Below, piece by piece: positions 22,901 to 34,375 of a stretch of DNA of 47,695 nt. The notes below the pieces were generated by a model, which did no database searches, was not told the DNA's origin, and was given only the letters and a program-made list of their open reading frames with translations. Both the position numbers and the translations under genes were made by a program. Position 1 is the first letter of the stretch; every line of letters begins with the position of its first letter. Source of the DNA: Oehlia diaphana (taxonomy: Eukaryota > Glomeromycota > Glomeromycetes > Glomerales > Glomeraceae); assembly GCA_003833135.1 (NCBI GenBank), contig QZLH01000670.1:21147-68841 (forward strand), given 5' to 3'.

Positions 22901-23913
22901 GCAATTTTAAAATTTTGTACCTTGATTCAAAATCTTCAAATATTTGTTTCTTTAATTCATTTTGAAAAGTAACTATGGAAATTAATAATTCGGCTATTTG
23001 TTTTATACTTTTATATGATTTAAAATATGATGCAAGTTGTAAAACCGCCTATTAAATTATTAGCCAAAAAAGTTAATTAAAAGATCCCATTTAAAAAAAA
23101 AGTTTAATATTTGCATGACCTACTTGTAAAAGTTGTGAGGTTTCTTTATATTGTTTCATATGTGCCATTATTTTCAATTGATCTACTGCCGTGACTATGA
23201 AAATAAAATATATATATATATTATTTTATTTTAATATATGAAAAAAATTCAGCAAACTTAATATTTACCTAACATTTGCAATCTTTTTAAAGCAGTAATT
23301 GAAATGGTTAAATGCCTTTTTGCAAAATCCAATGATTTAATATCTTTAGTAATTTCTTGCACCATAACTTCAGATTGGGTAGCTTTATCTTTAATTTCTC
23401 TAATTCTTTTAAATAATTCCTAGATTATCAACAAATTTTTTTTGGGACATATGATATAATACATACAACAAATTATTATTAATAATTGTTCAATAAGTAC
23501 CTCGATGGCTCTTTTTGCTTCATTTATTTTTTCATTTCCTTGTTGACCACAGTTTGTTTGTAATCTAGTAAGTTCACGAATTTCTTCTTCCAATTGTCGC
23601 ATCTTATGTTGAAGTCGTTTTGTAGTTTCATCAATTGAAGCCAATGCATATTCTTTATAATATAATTTATTAGAAGTTTAGAACAATATTTTTTTAAAAA
23701 GCATAAAAGAAACTTAATTCGTTTACCATTGGGAAGCATTTTATTAAGATATTCAATTGGATTAAACTCATTACTATCTATAGGATCATTTGCTCTTAAT
23801 ATTTTACTAATTGAATTTTCTAATTCTGGAGGAAACTTAATAATATCATTGTTGAAATCTTCTTGAAGTGAACCGTTTTCTTGTAAATTCTCATTTTCGG
23901 TATTTGAAAGCAT
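19941..23913 (-). CDS. VPS53: VPS53, GARP/EARP tethering complex subunit (820 aa, 18 exons)
   Basis: Rebuilt on the minus strand from exons 23913-23727, 23652-23501, 23419-23269, 23194-23124, 23048-22921, 22842-22756, 22458-22386, 22310-22168, 22100-21980, 21915-21815, 21725-21504, 21437-21356, 21264-21182, 21108-20884, 20805-20736, 20673-20588, 20499-20343 and 20264-19941; the sum is exactly 821 codons. Recognition rests on the N-terminal block ([16 protein letters not shown], then [10 protein letters not shown]), the coiled-coil region with [73 protein letters not shown] and [15 protein letters not shown]. The length equals yeast and animal VPS53. With VPS51, VPS52 and VPS54 it tethers endosome-derived vesicles at the trans-Golgi. 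Intron 16 (20587-20500) needs a GC donor (GCAAGT), because the nearby GT donor leads into a stop. Intron 10 uses GTTACG. Intron 6 (22755-22459) is 297 nt, against 60-95 for most others. Confidence 0.95.
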
Positions 23914-24326
23914 GATAGGAATGTAAATCGCAACGTGTCCTGTTGATCTTGGCTTTTTATTTAAAATTAGTGTGGCTTATCTCGTTTGATCAACGTTTAC
24001 CACCAATAAACGTATTGTATCTGCTATCGAAAAGCTTTAAAGGTCATTGTTTTAAATCGTCAACTCTAAGACCAAACAAAATCACTTAATTTTTTTCAAT
24101 GATTTCTATTCGAAATTTATTAACTCAAAAATCTCTATCTGCTGTTAACAGTGTTATCCAACACATTAATCTCACCGTGACCCTCGAGATCCCATCTTTT
24201 ATATATCGACAAGACTCACCAGAGTTACGGCATTAAGTGTGGCGTTACGGAATTTAGTGCGGCGTTCATTGTGATTTCGTTGACAAATAAAATTTCACTA
24301 AATGTTAATACATGTGACCCGCATTC
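23914..24326. promoter_or_regulatory. Shared promoter region, VPS53 and Nudix gene
   Basis: 413 bp between the divergent start codons of VPS53 and the Nudix gene. It is less A/T-rich than most spacers. It must carry both 5' leaders; the repeated GTTACGG words at about 24224-24252 lie on the Nudix side. No TATA box stands out, which suits housekeeping genes. Confidence 0.6.
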
Positions 24327-25099
24327 ATGTCTCTCTCTTCGATACCTAATTATTCCTGTAAGCATCCTCGCGTAGGCGTGGGTGTTTTCGTTATTCGTGG
24401 CAATAAATTTCTTATTGGAAAGCGAAAGGGAAGTCATTGCGCTGGTAATTTATTAAAAATTAATTTTTATATTAACTTTTATTGAATTTATCATATTAAG
24501 GTTTCTTAATATACTAGGAACTTGGGAACTTCCTGGAGGTAAAGGGCCTTTTTTTTTACACGAAATCGTGATTTTTTTATCATCATTTATTATTTATTTT
24601 ATTAGGACATTTGGAATTTGGAGAAACATTCAGCGATTGCGCAAAACGTATTTTTTTATTTATTTAATATATATATAATTTATTTGGTTATTAATTTTGA
24701 TCTTTTAAAATAGGTGAAATTTTAGAAGAAACGAATCTTGAGATAAAGAATATAAAGTATCAAACTGTAACTAATGATGTAATGCATAATGAAAATAAGC
24801 ATTATGTAGATATTTACATGAGAGCTGAAGTTGTAGATGAGAATGTGGAACCAGAGGTAAGTGCGATCTTTTTTTTATATTATGATGAATTTAATTTTAG
24901 CATAAACTCATAATGAAAGCTTGTATTAAAGGTGATGGAGCCAGATAAATCTGAATGCTGGGAATGGGTTACATGGAGTGAATTTATCAAGGGTGGTATT
25001 ACAGGCATATTAAAAGACAAAAGTGTAAATAAGTATAGACCAATGTTTCAACCAATGGAAGCTTTATTAACTGAACAACCTGAATATAATCCTGTCTAA
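24327..25099 (+). CDS. NUDT15-like Nudix hydrolase (163 aa, five exons)
   Basis: Exons 24327-24444, 24518-24538 (only 21 nt), 24606-24647, 24714-24856 and 24932-25099 give exactly 164 codons. The Nudix box spans residues 47-69 (G47, E53, R61, E62, E65, E66), with Asn68 where the consensus has Gly. The protein also has HPRVGVGVFV at its start, LIGKRKGSH, TWELPGGHLEFGET, and a C-terminal PDKSECWEWVTWSEF; these and the length match NUDT15, whose human form is 164 aa. NUDT15 relatives hydrolyse nucleoside triphosphates, including oxidised or modified purines, to monophosphates. The metal-binding REx2EE glutamates are present, so it should be active. Exact substrate is not deducible. It is divergent from VPS53. 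Confidence 0.92.
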
Positions 25100-25556
25100 T
25101 CAAAAGACCTAATATTAGAAGGTATACTAGAATAATACAACATTTACCATTTTGAAGTCATAAAATGTTCTAATCTCTGAAATCATTCAGATAATCCAAT
25201 CTTCTGAGGAAGTTGTTGGAAATACTTAAATTTCAAAATAAACAATAAATCACTCAAAAATAAAAAATTTCTTTTTTCAATTGACCTGAAATCAACTATT
25301 CTTAGTAGAAATATTTTGGGATTTTTTTTTTTTTATAATTATTGATATTTCCATTAAAAGAATTCTTTTTTTCATCTGCAAATTCTTTAATTAAGTATCG
25401 TAGATTGATTTGATTGTTGTTCGTAACTTTTCTACAATTTACAAATTTCACATTTTACAGTTTCAAATACATAATCCATAGTATTCCACTCTTTCTTATT
25501 TGAGTCAAAAATTCACTAAATATAGAATAACATAACTTACAAATATCTAATCTTCC
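25100..25556. other. Convergent spacer after the Nudix gene
   Basis: 457 bp of A/T-rich DNA between the Nudix stop and the 3' end of the PB1 gene, with a T run near 25322. It should hold both 3' untranslated regions. No gene is visible. Confidence 0.6.
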
Positions 25557-26691
25557 TCAATATAAATAAAGGTCCATCACACCGGCTTTATCGGAATGTT
25601 TTGTTTCCCACTTAGCAACCTTCCAATCCTCTTCATCTCTAATAGCGACCATGTCATATGCTCCATTTTTATAAGATATACGTTCTTTATTAAGTTGAAA
25701 ATCAAATCTGCTTTCAATAGCCTGTATAATTCCATTAAAACTAATATCTCGCGGAACGATAACTCCCCCACGTTCTACATGCAAGTAAAATCTCACAAAC
25801 ATCTATAAAAAAGATAATCAATCAAGCTTAGATAAATAAATAACTAAATCTTTTAAATTGTTATTAATAAAAAAAACCTTTTTAGCATACCTCATTATTT
25901 AAGTTAGAATTATTGTCCTAAAAGTTAAGTTACAAATGCATGAGTGAAAGTTATTTTTTTTTTTGCATATAATGCATCAGAATTTAAGATCACACCTGAA
26001 TATTTGATGAATCTAGGTTTCTAATGTCTAAAAATATTTCAGTTCTGTACCTTCCAAATGCAGCTTCAACAGAAACCAATACATTGAGGCTGACGAACGG
26101 ACAGGGTATAAAAAGCAATGATGTTGCTTTCTCTAACAGACCATTAGATGGATCTCCTTTTATCTCAACTCCGTTTTGAAAAAACTATTTATATAATAAG
26201 AAAAGAATTAAGATATAGTGATGTTATATTTATAATTAAACAATGATGTTACCCTTCTATCAAAGTTAGGTATGAGTGAGATTTCTAATTCTTTGTATTC
26301 GGCAATTCTGAATCCAGTCACCTAAAGGAAAGAAAAGATCAATCTTTGAGAAAATCAAAATAAACAAAGCTTTACATACCTGATCATACGGGATGCAAAT
26401 TTTATCTTTTAACTCGTTCAAACACAAGTACATATCACGAGTAGAATGACAAAATAATACACCCAATTTTACATCGGTATAAGTATCAAGAAACGCCCCC
26501 GTAGGTTTGATTGCAACCTTTTTACATTCTATACGGATAGGATCCACAATTTTTGGTTTAGCATTGCTAAACGTAGTTGGTGCTAAAGATTATTGATTTT
26601 CATGTGATTAATTTCTTTGTATGAAAAATTTATATTATATAATAAACCTACCACTACCCGCACTAGTACGACTTCTTCGGTCATCATCCAT
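25557..26691 (-). CDS. PB1-domain protein (257 aa, six exons)
   Basis: Exons 26691-26652, 26582-26380, 26321-26253, 26184-25996, 25917-25891 (27 nt) and 25802-25557 give exactly 258 codons. The C-terminal 80 residues (MFVRFYLHVERGG to the end) form a PB1 domain: a first strand with an Arg, a helix (GIIQAIESRF), then ISYKNGAYDMVAIRDEEDW, an acidic OPCA-like segment. Its ending resembles the PB1 of p67phox and fungal NoxR more than that of Cdc24. Residues 20-170 form a beta-rich region (for example VKLGVLFCHSTRDMYLCL) that might be a PH-like fold; I do not recognise it. Tetratricopeptide repeats, expected in NoxR, are absent. PB1 domains pair with one another in polarity and NADPH-oxidase complexes, so an adaptor role is inferred. 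Confidence 0.8.
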
Positions 26692-29609
26692 ACTTAACAA
26701 TTAATTCTTTTCAAGATATTTGTACAAAAAATCTGTTTAATTGTGAAATAATTGAAAGGAAGAAAATGACTTAAATTTTAGATTTTACTCCTAAATCAGT
26801 AACAAAATTTATACGTATTACAATTGTACTAAAATGTGATTTACATTGTATTACAAAAATATACAACACGGGAAAATGAATCAAGAAAAATTGTTATCAT
26901 TATTTGGGAAGCAAAATAATCCATTACGTGTGGTTATTAAATGATTTAGTTATACTATACCTAGATGAATGTATTTATGATCAGACTGAAAATTGAAAAC
27001 TCCTGGATGGTCTTTACTTTATTTTACTTTAATTGTAAAAAACAGGGCAGTGTTTCATCTTGATAAAAGAAATTGAAAATTTAGCCATTTTAAACATAAA
27101 TCAAATCGAAATATAATTGCTTAAAAATGATTAACGAATAAAGCTAAAAGTAAAACTAAAAGAAATAGTAATCCAAATGATAGTTTGGATCAGATGAACC
27201 CATTTGTTAGTAAATAAAAAAAGGAAAAAGGAAAGACAAAGAAATTCAAAAAGACATATATTTTTTATTAGTTTCAAAAATACAAAGGTAGTAATAACTT
27301 TAGGCAATACTTTATCCATATAAACAATTCAACTAAATAATAATAATAGTATTTCCAAAATAATACATTTTATTTCTTTCCATTTATTATTTATTACAAT
27401 TCTTCTATTTAAATACATTAGTTCTTTCATAAATATTGTAAAATTTATATATATAAATAAATAAATTATATATAACTAATATATAAAGGTCAGTAATAAA
27501 AAATAATTTATTATAAGAAAATTGCTAATTAATATAAATTTTAAATGAAATTTAGGTACAATATTTTATATATAGATACTATTTCTAATATTTTATTTTT
27601 AAATAAACATATAAAAAATATATTAATAAAATAAATTATTTTTTTTTATAAAGTAATTTAAATTATAAATAATCATTTTTTAAATATTTAATTAGTTATA
27701 TAGTATTTTAACATTTTTTGTTATAAATAGCTTATTAGATTTATTTTATTAAAACAAATTTATTTCCTTAGAATTGATAAAAAATTGTAAATTTTGAAGA
27801 ATTGATTTTGAATTTATAGGTTTTTCATTTTCTAATAAAGAAAAATTCCAAAAAAATATCAAATTGAATATATAATATTTTAATATTTATCACTTATTTA
27901 AATAATACTTATAATACTTGTAATAAAATCAGCACTCAATTAAATTGCACATTCATATACAAAAAACTCATTTCCAGTATAAAATGGAAATATTATTTAA
28001 TCCGTAATCTTGGCCAAATTTGCTAACATATTTCTGAGAATAATTTTACTAAAAATATGATTCTTTTTTTATTTTTATTTTAATAAAACAAATTTATATA
28101 ATTAACCTTTAACAACATTTATCTTCCCTAGCTTGTTAAAAGTCAAAAAATTGTAATATATTCAATTGGAAATCTTATTATAGTGGACTCTTATTAGCCA
28201 CTAGAACGTTGATTATTATCTTAATAAATTTAAAAGGAAAATATTACCACAGTTTTAAAATTTCAACATCCTGTCTAATATTGTAACAAGGTTATACCTC
28301 TAGCAAGAGTATTATGGGAGCCTTGACGTAGTAAGTAATGAAAGAAACTTATTTAGCTGATTATACTGTATGTTAGAGAATTCGATTAGCAAACAGATTT
28401 GAAAGCAACACTGATTAGGAAATTTATAATAAATTACGCCACAAAAATTTAGTGTATATAATATATATATCAGATTACACAAACTATTTGTGACACAGCC
28501 GTGAATTGACTCGATGTTGTAAACTTGGTACTTGGTAGTACTGGTTCAGTTTTTACCCTAATTCTTATTGGTTATTTCTGATTAGTTGATAATATGGATT
28601 TTAAATAGACAGTAATGTTAGTAAAAGTTTATGAGGGACTCCTAGAGTTATTGAGCGCTTCCGTAACGAAGTTAGCATCATGTGAGGTCTTTCGCAGTGA
28701 AAGATTTCATTAAAAGCCCAAAAAATTAATTAGTAAAATATGAAAAATGCGTGTAAACCTTATTTCTATATATTTGCCTTGTTTTGAATGCTCATTGAAG
28801 TGACAAAAAAGGCAAAGGCGCAGCTGCTGAAGGATTACAAATATTTCATTACGGTTAAGGTACGTCACAACCTTATTTGATATGTCGTAATAATTCAAAA
28901 CGCCAACTCCATAATTGTTGCTAAATTTAGATAGCACCTATTCTTATGATTACTAGATTTTTTATTTCGTAATGAGCTTGATTAGGTAAAATACCGCAGT
29001 TCCATGAATCCATGGTTAGTCTAAATAAAAGTTTCCCATTTCAATAAACTTTTTACAAATGAATGCCAAAAACAGAAAAAGCGGTAAATTAATCTGTTCA
29101 GAAGTTCGGAATACAGCGGCATATAAATATTCTTCACAAATCATTCTGACAGATTTCATGTGAAGAAACAACTTTCTTCAGAAATATTGGTTTAGACTAT
29201 CAGACGCCACCTTTAGTCGCTATCTATAGATAATTAGCTGCGTCAAAGCTAAGCCGATCAAGCTTAAATAGCACTAATAGTAAATGGTTAGTGTATACTG
29301 TTAATGTCTGATTGGCAATTGATCTGCAGCACCACTTTAGAGATATCCGACTAATTATTATCCGATCTAGTCGGGTCGTATTACAGAACCTGACTCAGAA
29401 TGATAGTTCATTCCAAGTGTTAAGTGAAGAAATCAATTACTTTTATGTCTTTTAAACAGAAATGTAATGTATTTATAACAATTAGTAAAAATTTATTAAA
29501 AAGTAAAATATGACAATTAAGTCGAAATATAAATAATAACTGTTAATCATAATACTTCATATATATCTAAGGAAGTTATAATCTCTTAAATGAATGAAAC
29601 TTACATAAG
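26692..29609. other. Intergenic region between the PB1 and NMNAT genes
   Basis: About 2.9 kb with no supportable gene. The first 300 bp are the likely promoter of the minus-strand PB1 gene. 27400-28200 is nearly pure A/T. 28480-29450 is markedly richer in G+C, with phrases such as TAGTCGGGTCGT, yet has no long frame on either strand; it may be a decayed transposon or an untranslated RNA. Confidence 0.5.
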
Positions 29610-31153
29610 TTAAGTATCATACAATCCATGTGCTTGAATGTACTTAATAACAGAATTAGGAAGAAGATATTTTATAGACATCCCACGCCTCACGAACAAT
29701 CTATGAAACAAAGTAATACTTAATTTAAAATGTTGAAATTAATTTTTATGTAAATGAGAAATACATACCGCACTTTCGTTGAGCTGATATCGTTATATAT
29801 TAATTGTTTAATTACATAGACATTTTTCTATATGATTAATTATAATTATAATTGAGTCAATTAAATCGGAATTAAATAATAGTTGAAAAATATATGTTTT
29901 GTACATACTCTGTGCTGGTAAAGTATATCGTGGCCTAATAAGAAGCCCCAAACATCAGCTCCAGTTCTTTCAACAATTAGACATCCATAATCACCAAGAA
30001 TATGATGAAGCTATCATACCGTAAGATCATGAGACTTATTAAAAAACATATCAAATATGCAATTTCTATATAATGCATAACAAGCATAACTTACATCATC
30101 ATCCAGCCAAAGACCGGGAGTTTTGAAAGATTCAATCAAGTCACCACCAGCAAGTAGTAAAACTTTCACATGACGACATTTACCTTTTAAATTAAAACAT
30201 TTTTAGTTGTTTGGTACAAATCTGAAGATCCAAATCAAATTAGATAAACCAATTCACCTCTAGATGTCAGGACTCCACCACGTTTGGTGTTTATTTCTTC
30301 ATTGAAGTGATCAAGTACCAATGCTGTTCTAGTGTATTCGGGCTGAAGACTCTCCCATGCGTCAACCATCAACCAAGTTGAAGTTCGTTCTACTGCAAGT
30401 TCACCCATGCGAACTCTATGATGAGACGGGGCTAGACCCTCCTTTTGATAATGATCTGATACGGGGGAATAATATCCTCCCATAATTTCAAAATTCGTAT
30501 TCTCGTGGATGTAATCCTTCGCCATTTCTGAAGAGAGAATTTTGACGTAAAAACAATGTTTAAACTCAAATACATTTCATAATAAAGTATTAAAATTAAA
30601 ATACAGTTGAAAATAGTAATATTTACCAAAAATTCGTAAATGTAAATACGTGATCGGTGAAAATGACCCGCACGCAACTATAACAACAGGCTCTTTTGTG
30701 TCATCTGATGAGTTTTTGATTGAGGATGCAATTCTCTAATTACTAATGGATTTACTACCTTGAATTAATTAAGACATAATTCTGTAAAAAAAAGCGTTAA
30801 ATACGATAAGAAAAACAAAAATACTTCTAAACTACCATGGTTTTGAAAATAATGAAGTTTTCAAAAATTTTAACGTGTTTATTTTCAAGTAAAGAAGCAA
30901 CTTTCGTATGCACGTGTTATTTTAATGAAATAAAATAAAACTTTATTTCATTCTAATAACTAATTTATAACTTTTAAGACAAGGGAAGAAGTATACCTTC
31001 AAGTTGTGTTTTAAGCCTATGCGCCGGAAAAAAATAATCTTTAATGTCTGAGGGCTGAAGTTTAACGGCTGGGTCATCTTCTTCCAACTCAGTAGCCGAA
31101 GGAGAAGGTAATTGTGTTTTTTTACTAATGCCATTACTTTTAACTGAAGCCAT
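29610..31153 (-). CDS. NMA1: Nicotinamide/nicotinate mononucleotide adenylyltransferase (281 aa, seven exons)
   Basis: Exons 31153-30997, 30704-30627, 30527-30258, 30183-30095, 30010-29909, 29827-29769 and 29700-29610 give exactly 282 codons. The nucleotidyltransferase signature GSFSPITYLHLR is at 65-76 and the second ATP-binding motif ISSTKVR at 246-252. Also typical are MGGYYSPVSDHY, LAPSHHRVRM, the Trp-rich WLMVDAWES, LLLAGGDLIESF and GLYDT near the end. The enzyme joins ATP with NMN or NaMN to make NAD or its deamido form, the central step of both de novo and salvage NAD synthesis. Intron 1 is long (292 nt); its acceptor (CATCAG) is the only one that keeps frame from QLE into DDTKEPVVIVACG. 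It is divergent from the LEU5-type carrier with 197 bp between starts. Confidence 0.95.
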
Positions 31154-31350
31154 GGTAGTTTTGTTCGGAGTGAAAAGGAAGTGACACTGATCATTTATAT
31201 CGATTGATTGCCATAGTAATTATAGTAGTATGCTGTACGTGTAATAAATGACTAATAATTATACGTGGCTAATCATGTGATAATACAATTCCACGTGAGT
31301 TACTAAATATATACATGTTAATAACATTATTAATGCTACTTACAATTGCA
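31154..31350. promoter_or_regulatory. Bidirectional promoter, NMNAT and LEU5-type carrier
   Basis: Only 197 bp separate the two ATGs, so the promoters must overlap. It contains one CACGTG box at about 31291, a target word of bHLH regulators in fungi, and two ATCATGTGAT-like words. If translation of the carrier starts at the upstream ATG (31315), the shared region shrinks to 161 bp. Confidence 0.6.
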
Positions 31351-32713
31351 ATGTCAACACCCGTACATTCAATTCAAGAAGTGGATGCTTTAGGAACGAA
31401 ACGTCGATATCATAATAAGCAAAGTTTGTGCTATATAATAAGGTCCGGTGTTGCGGGTGGTGTTGCTGGTTGTGTGGTACGTGTATTTTTTTTTTTCTTA
31501 ATTATGAGGTAATATTCGCAAATTCTTAATACAATATCTTCGATTTTAGGCTAAAACAGTAATTGCACCACTGGATAGGGTAAAGATATTATTTCAAGCT
31601 AGTAATCCACACTTTCAAAAATATGCAGGTAGATTCAAGCGTTTTGACATAAAACCCTTTTGGTGTGTAATTGTGGGTTGTGATTTGTTATATGGGTAAG
31701 GAATAGAAATAATTCTGGTTATATATTAACGTTTCGATTCACAGGAACATGGTCGGGCGCATTTCAAGCAAGTAAAGAAATTTATACAATTAATGGGGTT
31801 AGGGGTTTATTCCAAGGTAATTCTGCTACTTTATTGAGGATTCTCCCTTATGCTGCAATTAAATTTGTCGCATTTGAACAAATTCGTCATGTAGGTTCTA
31901 AACTTTAATAGTTTTAGTATATTTATTTATGAAATTAATTATATATTTATTTTTTTGAATTTAGGTATTAATGCCACATAAAGATACAGCGTTTAGACAT
32001 TTAATATCTGGATCTTTGGCTGGTAAGTTACGATAATCTCCCATTCCCTATTCTGATATTTTTAAATTTTATTTATTTAAAATTTACATCTAGGTATCAC
32101 TTCTGTATTGTGTACTTATCCTTTGGAGCTTATACGTGTAAGGCTTGCTTTTGAAGTACGAAATGATTCACGTGTAAGATATGTTACTTTATTTAAACAG
32201 ATTTATCATGAAAGTGCAGCTTCTCATAGAAAATTGATTCATTTTCCAATTATGAATTTTTATCGAGGATTAAATCCTACAATATTGGGAATGATTCCAT
32301 ATGCTGGAGTATCATTTTTTACTCATTATTTGTTGACTGAATTTTGCAGAACAGAACTAGCAGATTTAACTACTAAACCTTCTTTAGCTGCAGGAAAGTT
32401 AGATAGCCGAGGTCAAAATATAAAATCTCCATTAAAAACATGGGCTGAACTAACAGTGGGCGGATTATCAGGTGCAATAGCACAAACTGTATCTTATCCT
32501 TTGGAGGTAATTCGACGTAGGATGCAAGTTTATGGTGCAGTGGATCCAACAACTTATGTTGGATTGTTGCAAACAATTAGAACAATTTGGGTAACAAATG
32601 GATTTAAAGGATTCTTTGTGGGATTGAGTATTGGTTATTTAAAAGTTACTCCTATGGTAGCGGTATCTTTTACTGTTTATCATAGAATGAAATTATTATT
32701 GAACATAGATTGA
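31351..32713 (+). CDS. LEU5: LEU5-type mitochondrial carrier (342 aa, five exons)
   Basis: Exons 31351-31476, 31550-31628, 31745-31890, 31965-32022 and 32094-32713 give exactly 343 codons. It has the three-fold carrier repeat: [10 protein letters not shown] in the first third, YPLELIRVR in the second and YPLEVIRRR in the third, each with the Px[DE]xx[RK] signature, and GxxG-rich helices ([22 protein letters not shown]). SxPHFx[33 protein letters not shown] and [15 protein letters not shown] point to the LEU5 / SLC25A16 / SLC25A42 branch, which moves coenzyme A (against PAP or ADP) into mitochondria. I chose the second ATG (31351, MSTPVHS) because the twelve residues from the ATG at 31315 are hydrophobic and unlike a carrier N-terminus; the longer form cannot be excluded. 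Confidence 0.92.
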
Positions 32714-33309
32714 TCTATGTATAATTAAAATTATGATTTAGAGTTGTGCACGGAACCTTGCATATCTCATCTATTCATCGTACTCTAGGAGTAAATTAAA
32801 AGATACTGTAGATTCCGAAAGCTCCTAAATTTTTTGTTATAAATGTCCAATCATAAATTTAGCAATTAATAAAAAAAATATCGGTATTGAAATTTATTAT
32901 AAAAATCATAGATATTATTATTAATTGATCTAATTCTCACGACAGATCTAATTATTGTAAAACTAAATTGACCAATTGACCATCAATTTTTAATTAATGA
33001 ATACACACAAAATACGCCAAAAAAAATAAAAACTCAATTATAATTAAACTTTTTCACAAGATAAAAATTAATATCTTTTGTTACAACGAGAAATGATTTT
33101 TTTTTTTAATTTTTATTTTTAAAATAATTTTATACAATTTCTACAAATAAAACGAAAATTTTTCGCTTTATGATTTTATTATTATTATTTTTTTTTTTTG
33201 TAAAAAATAGTTTTTAAAAGAAAAGAAAAAAAAAAGAATTGATTTCCCAATGATTTATATTATATATAACCCAAGAAACCCAAAGATACCCAAAATAATA
33301 AAAGACTGA
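32714..33309. other. Convergent spacer, carrier and MGR2
   Basis: 596 bp of A/T-rich DNA carrying both 3' ends, with T runs at about 33097 and 33190 and an A run near 33230. No gene is visible. Confidence 0.6.
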
Positions 33310-33720
33310 TTACATTCCAACGATTTTTCTATCCCAACGTTTTCCTTCTAAAACTTCAACGGGTAAATTGGCGAAACCTCTTGATAAAGAATTTTGACGT
33401 TCCAAATGTTGTTTCCACATAATATTTTTTGGTTGTTCTTCGCTACGAATAGCAGAACCAACTCCCATAAATAATGCAAAGCTACCAGCTGAAGTTGCCA
33501 TATATTGACCAAGAGTTGAAATGAATCCTCTTGGACCTGCTCCGTATCTAGAAAAAAGAACTAAGGTTAAAACGAAATTTTGATTTTTAATTATAAAATT
33601 ATGATTTTCTACCTACCTGAAAATGTGATATGTTCCAAGAGCCAAACCTAGACACACCCCTACAGCACTTCCCATTATAACGCCACGCTTCATATGATCA
33701 ATACGTGAAGGTTGTTCCAT
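33310..33720 (-). CDS. MGR2: MGR2/ROMO1 family inner-membrane protein (113 aa, two exons)
   Basis: Exons 33720-33617 and 33547-33310 join in phase 2 (donor GTAGGT) to give 114 codons. It has two membrane segments: residues 13-34 (GVIMGSAVGVCLGLALGTYHIF) with glycine spacing, and about 52-68 (MATSAGSFALFMGVGSAI). Between them is the family hallmark YGAGPRGFISTLGQY, and after them IRSEE. Mgr2 is the lateral gatekeeper of the TIM23 protein translocase in the mitochondrial inner membrane, and animal ROMO1 is its homologue. The C-terminal soluble tail of some 40 residues is charged. It lies tail-to-tail with the LEU5-type carrier, so two mitochondrial inner-membrane proteins are neighbours, perhaps by chance. 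Confidence 0.93.
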
Positions 33721-34375
33721 TTTTTTCTTGTTTTATTTTAAAAAAATATATAAATCGTCTTAAATGATTATGTTTATTTTTAAAAAACAACCAATTATAT
33801 AAGGAAAAAATTTCTTTAAAGGAAAAAATAGTACAAATAGTACGTAAAATTTACCATTAAAAATTAGAAATTTTTAAAAAAGAAATCGATTAGTCTTGAT
33901 GTGGTGTTTATATACCAATTTCCTTGAGAAAAATCATATGGGAGAATTTTTTTATGGCGTTTTGTATCACAAAAGGGTCACATAATATCGTAGATCAATG
34001 AATGTCGTCTTTAAATCCATTGTCTGGTAAGATTATTCCCATTGTATAGTTTGTGAAATATTTGTTCATTTGACACGATAAGAAGTATTATTCAGGGAGA
34101 GAATAACATAAATTTTTACTAAATAGAATTATTATACGTAGAGAAGCTCAAGTCATATGTTATCTTTTATCTATATTAATTATTATACTATTTCTCAGCA
34201 TGAATGAATAAATGATAAAATGGTTACTATGTTTACACAATTACAAAACAAAAAACAAAGAAAAAAAAAAATCTATGTCTATTATTTTTTTCTTTTTTTT
34301 TAAAAAAAAAAGAAAAAAAAAAAGAAATACCCGTCCCATTAATTAAAAATACCCACACTCACTTCACCGACCGGA
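33721..34375. other. Spacer upstream of MGR2
   Basis: 655 bp with the promoter of MGR2 and the 3' end of the secreted-protein gene, both on the minus strand. A T/A homopolymer junction lies at about 34291-34325. No gene is visible. Confidence 0.55.
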
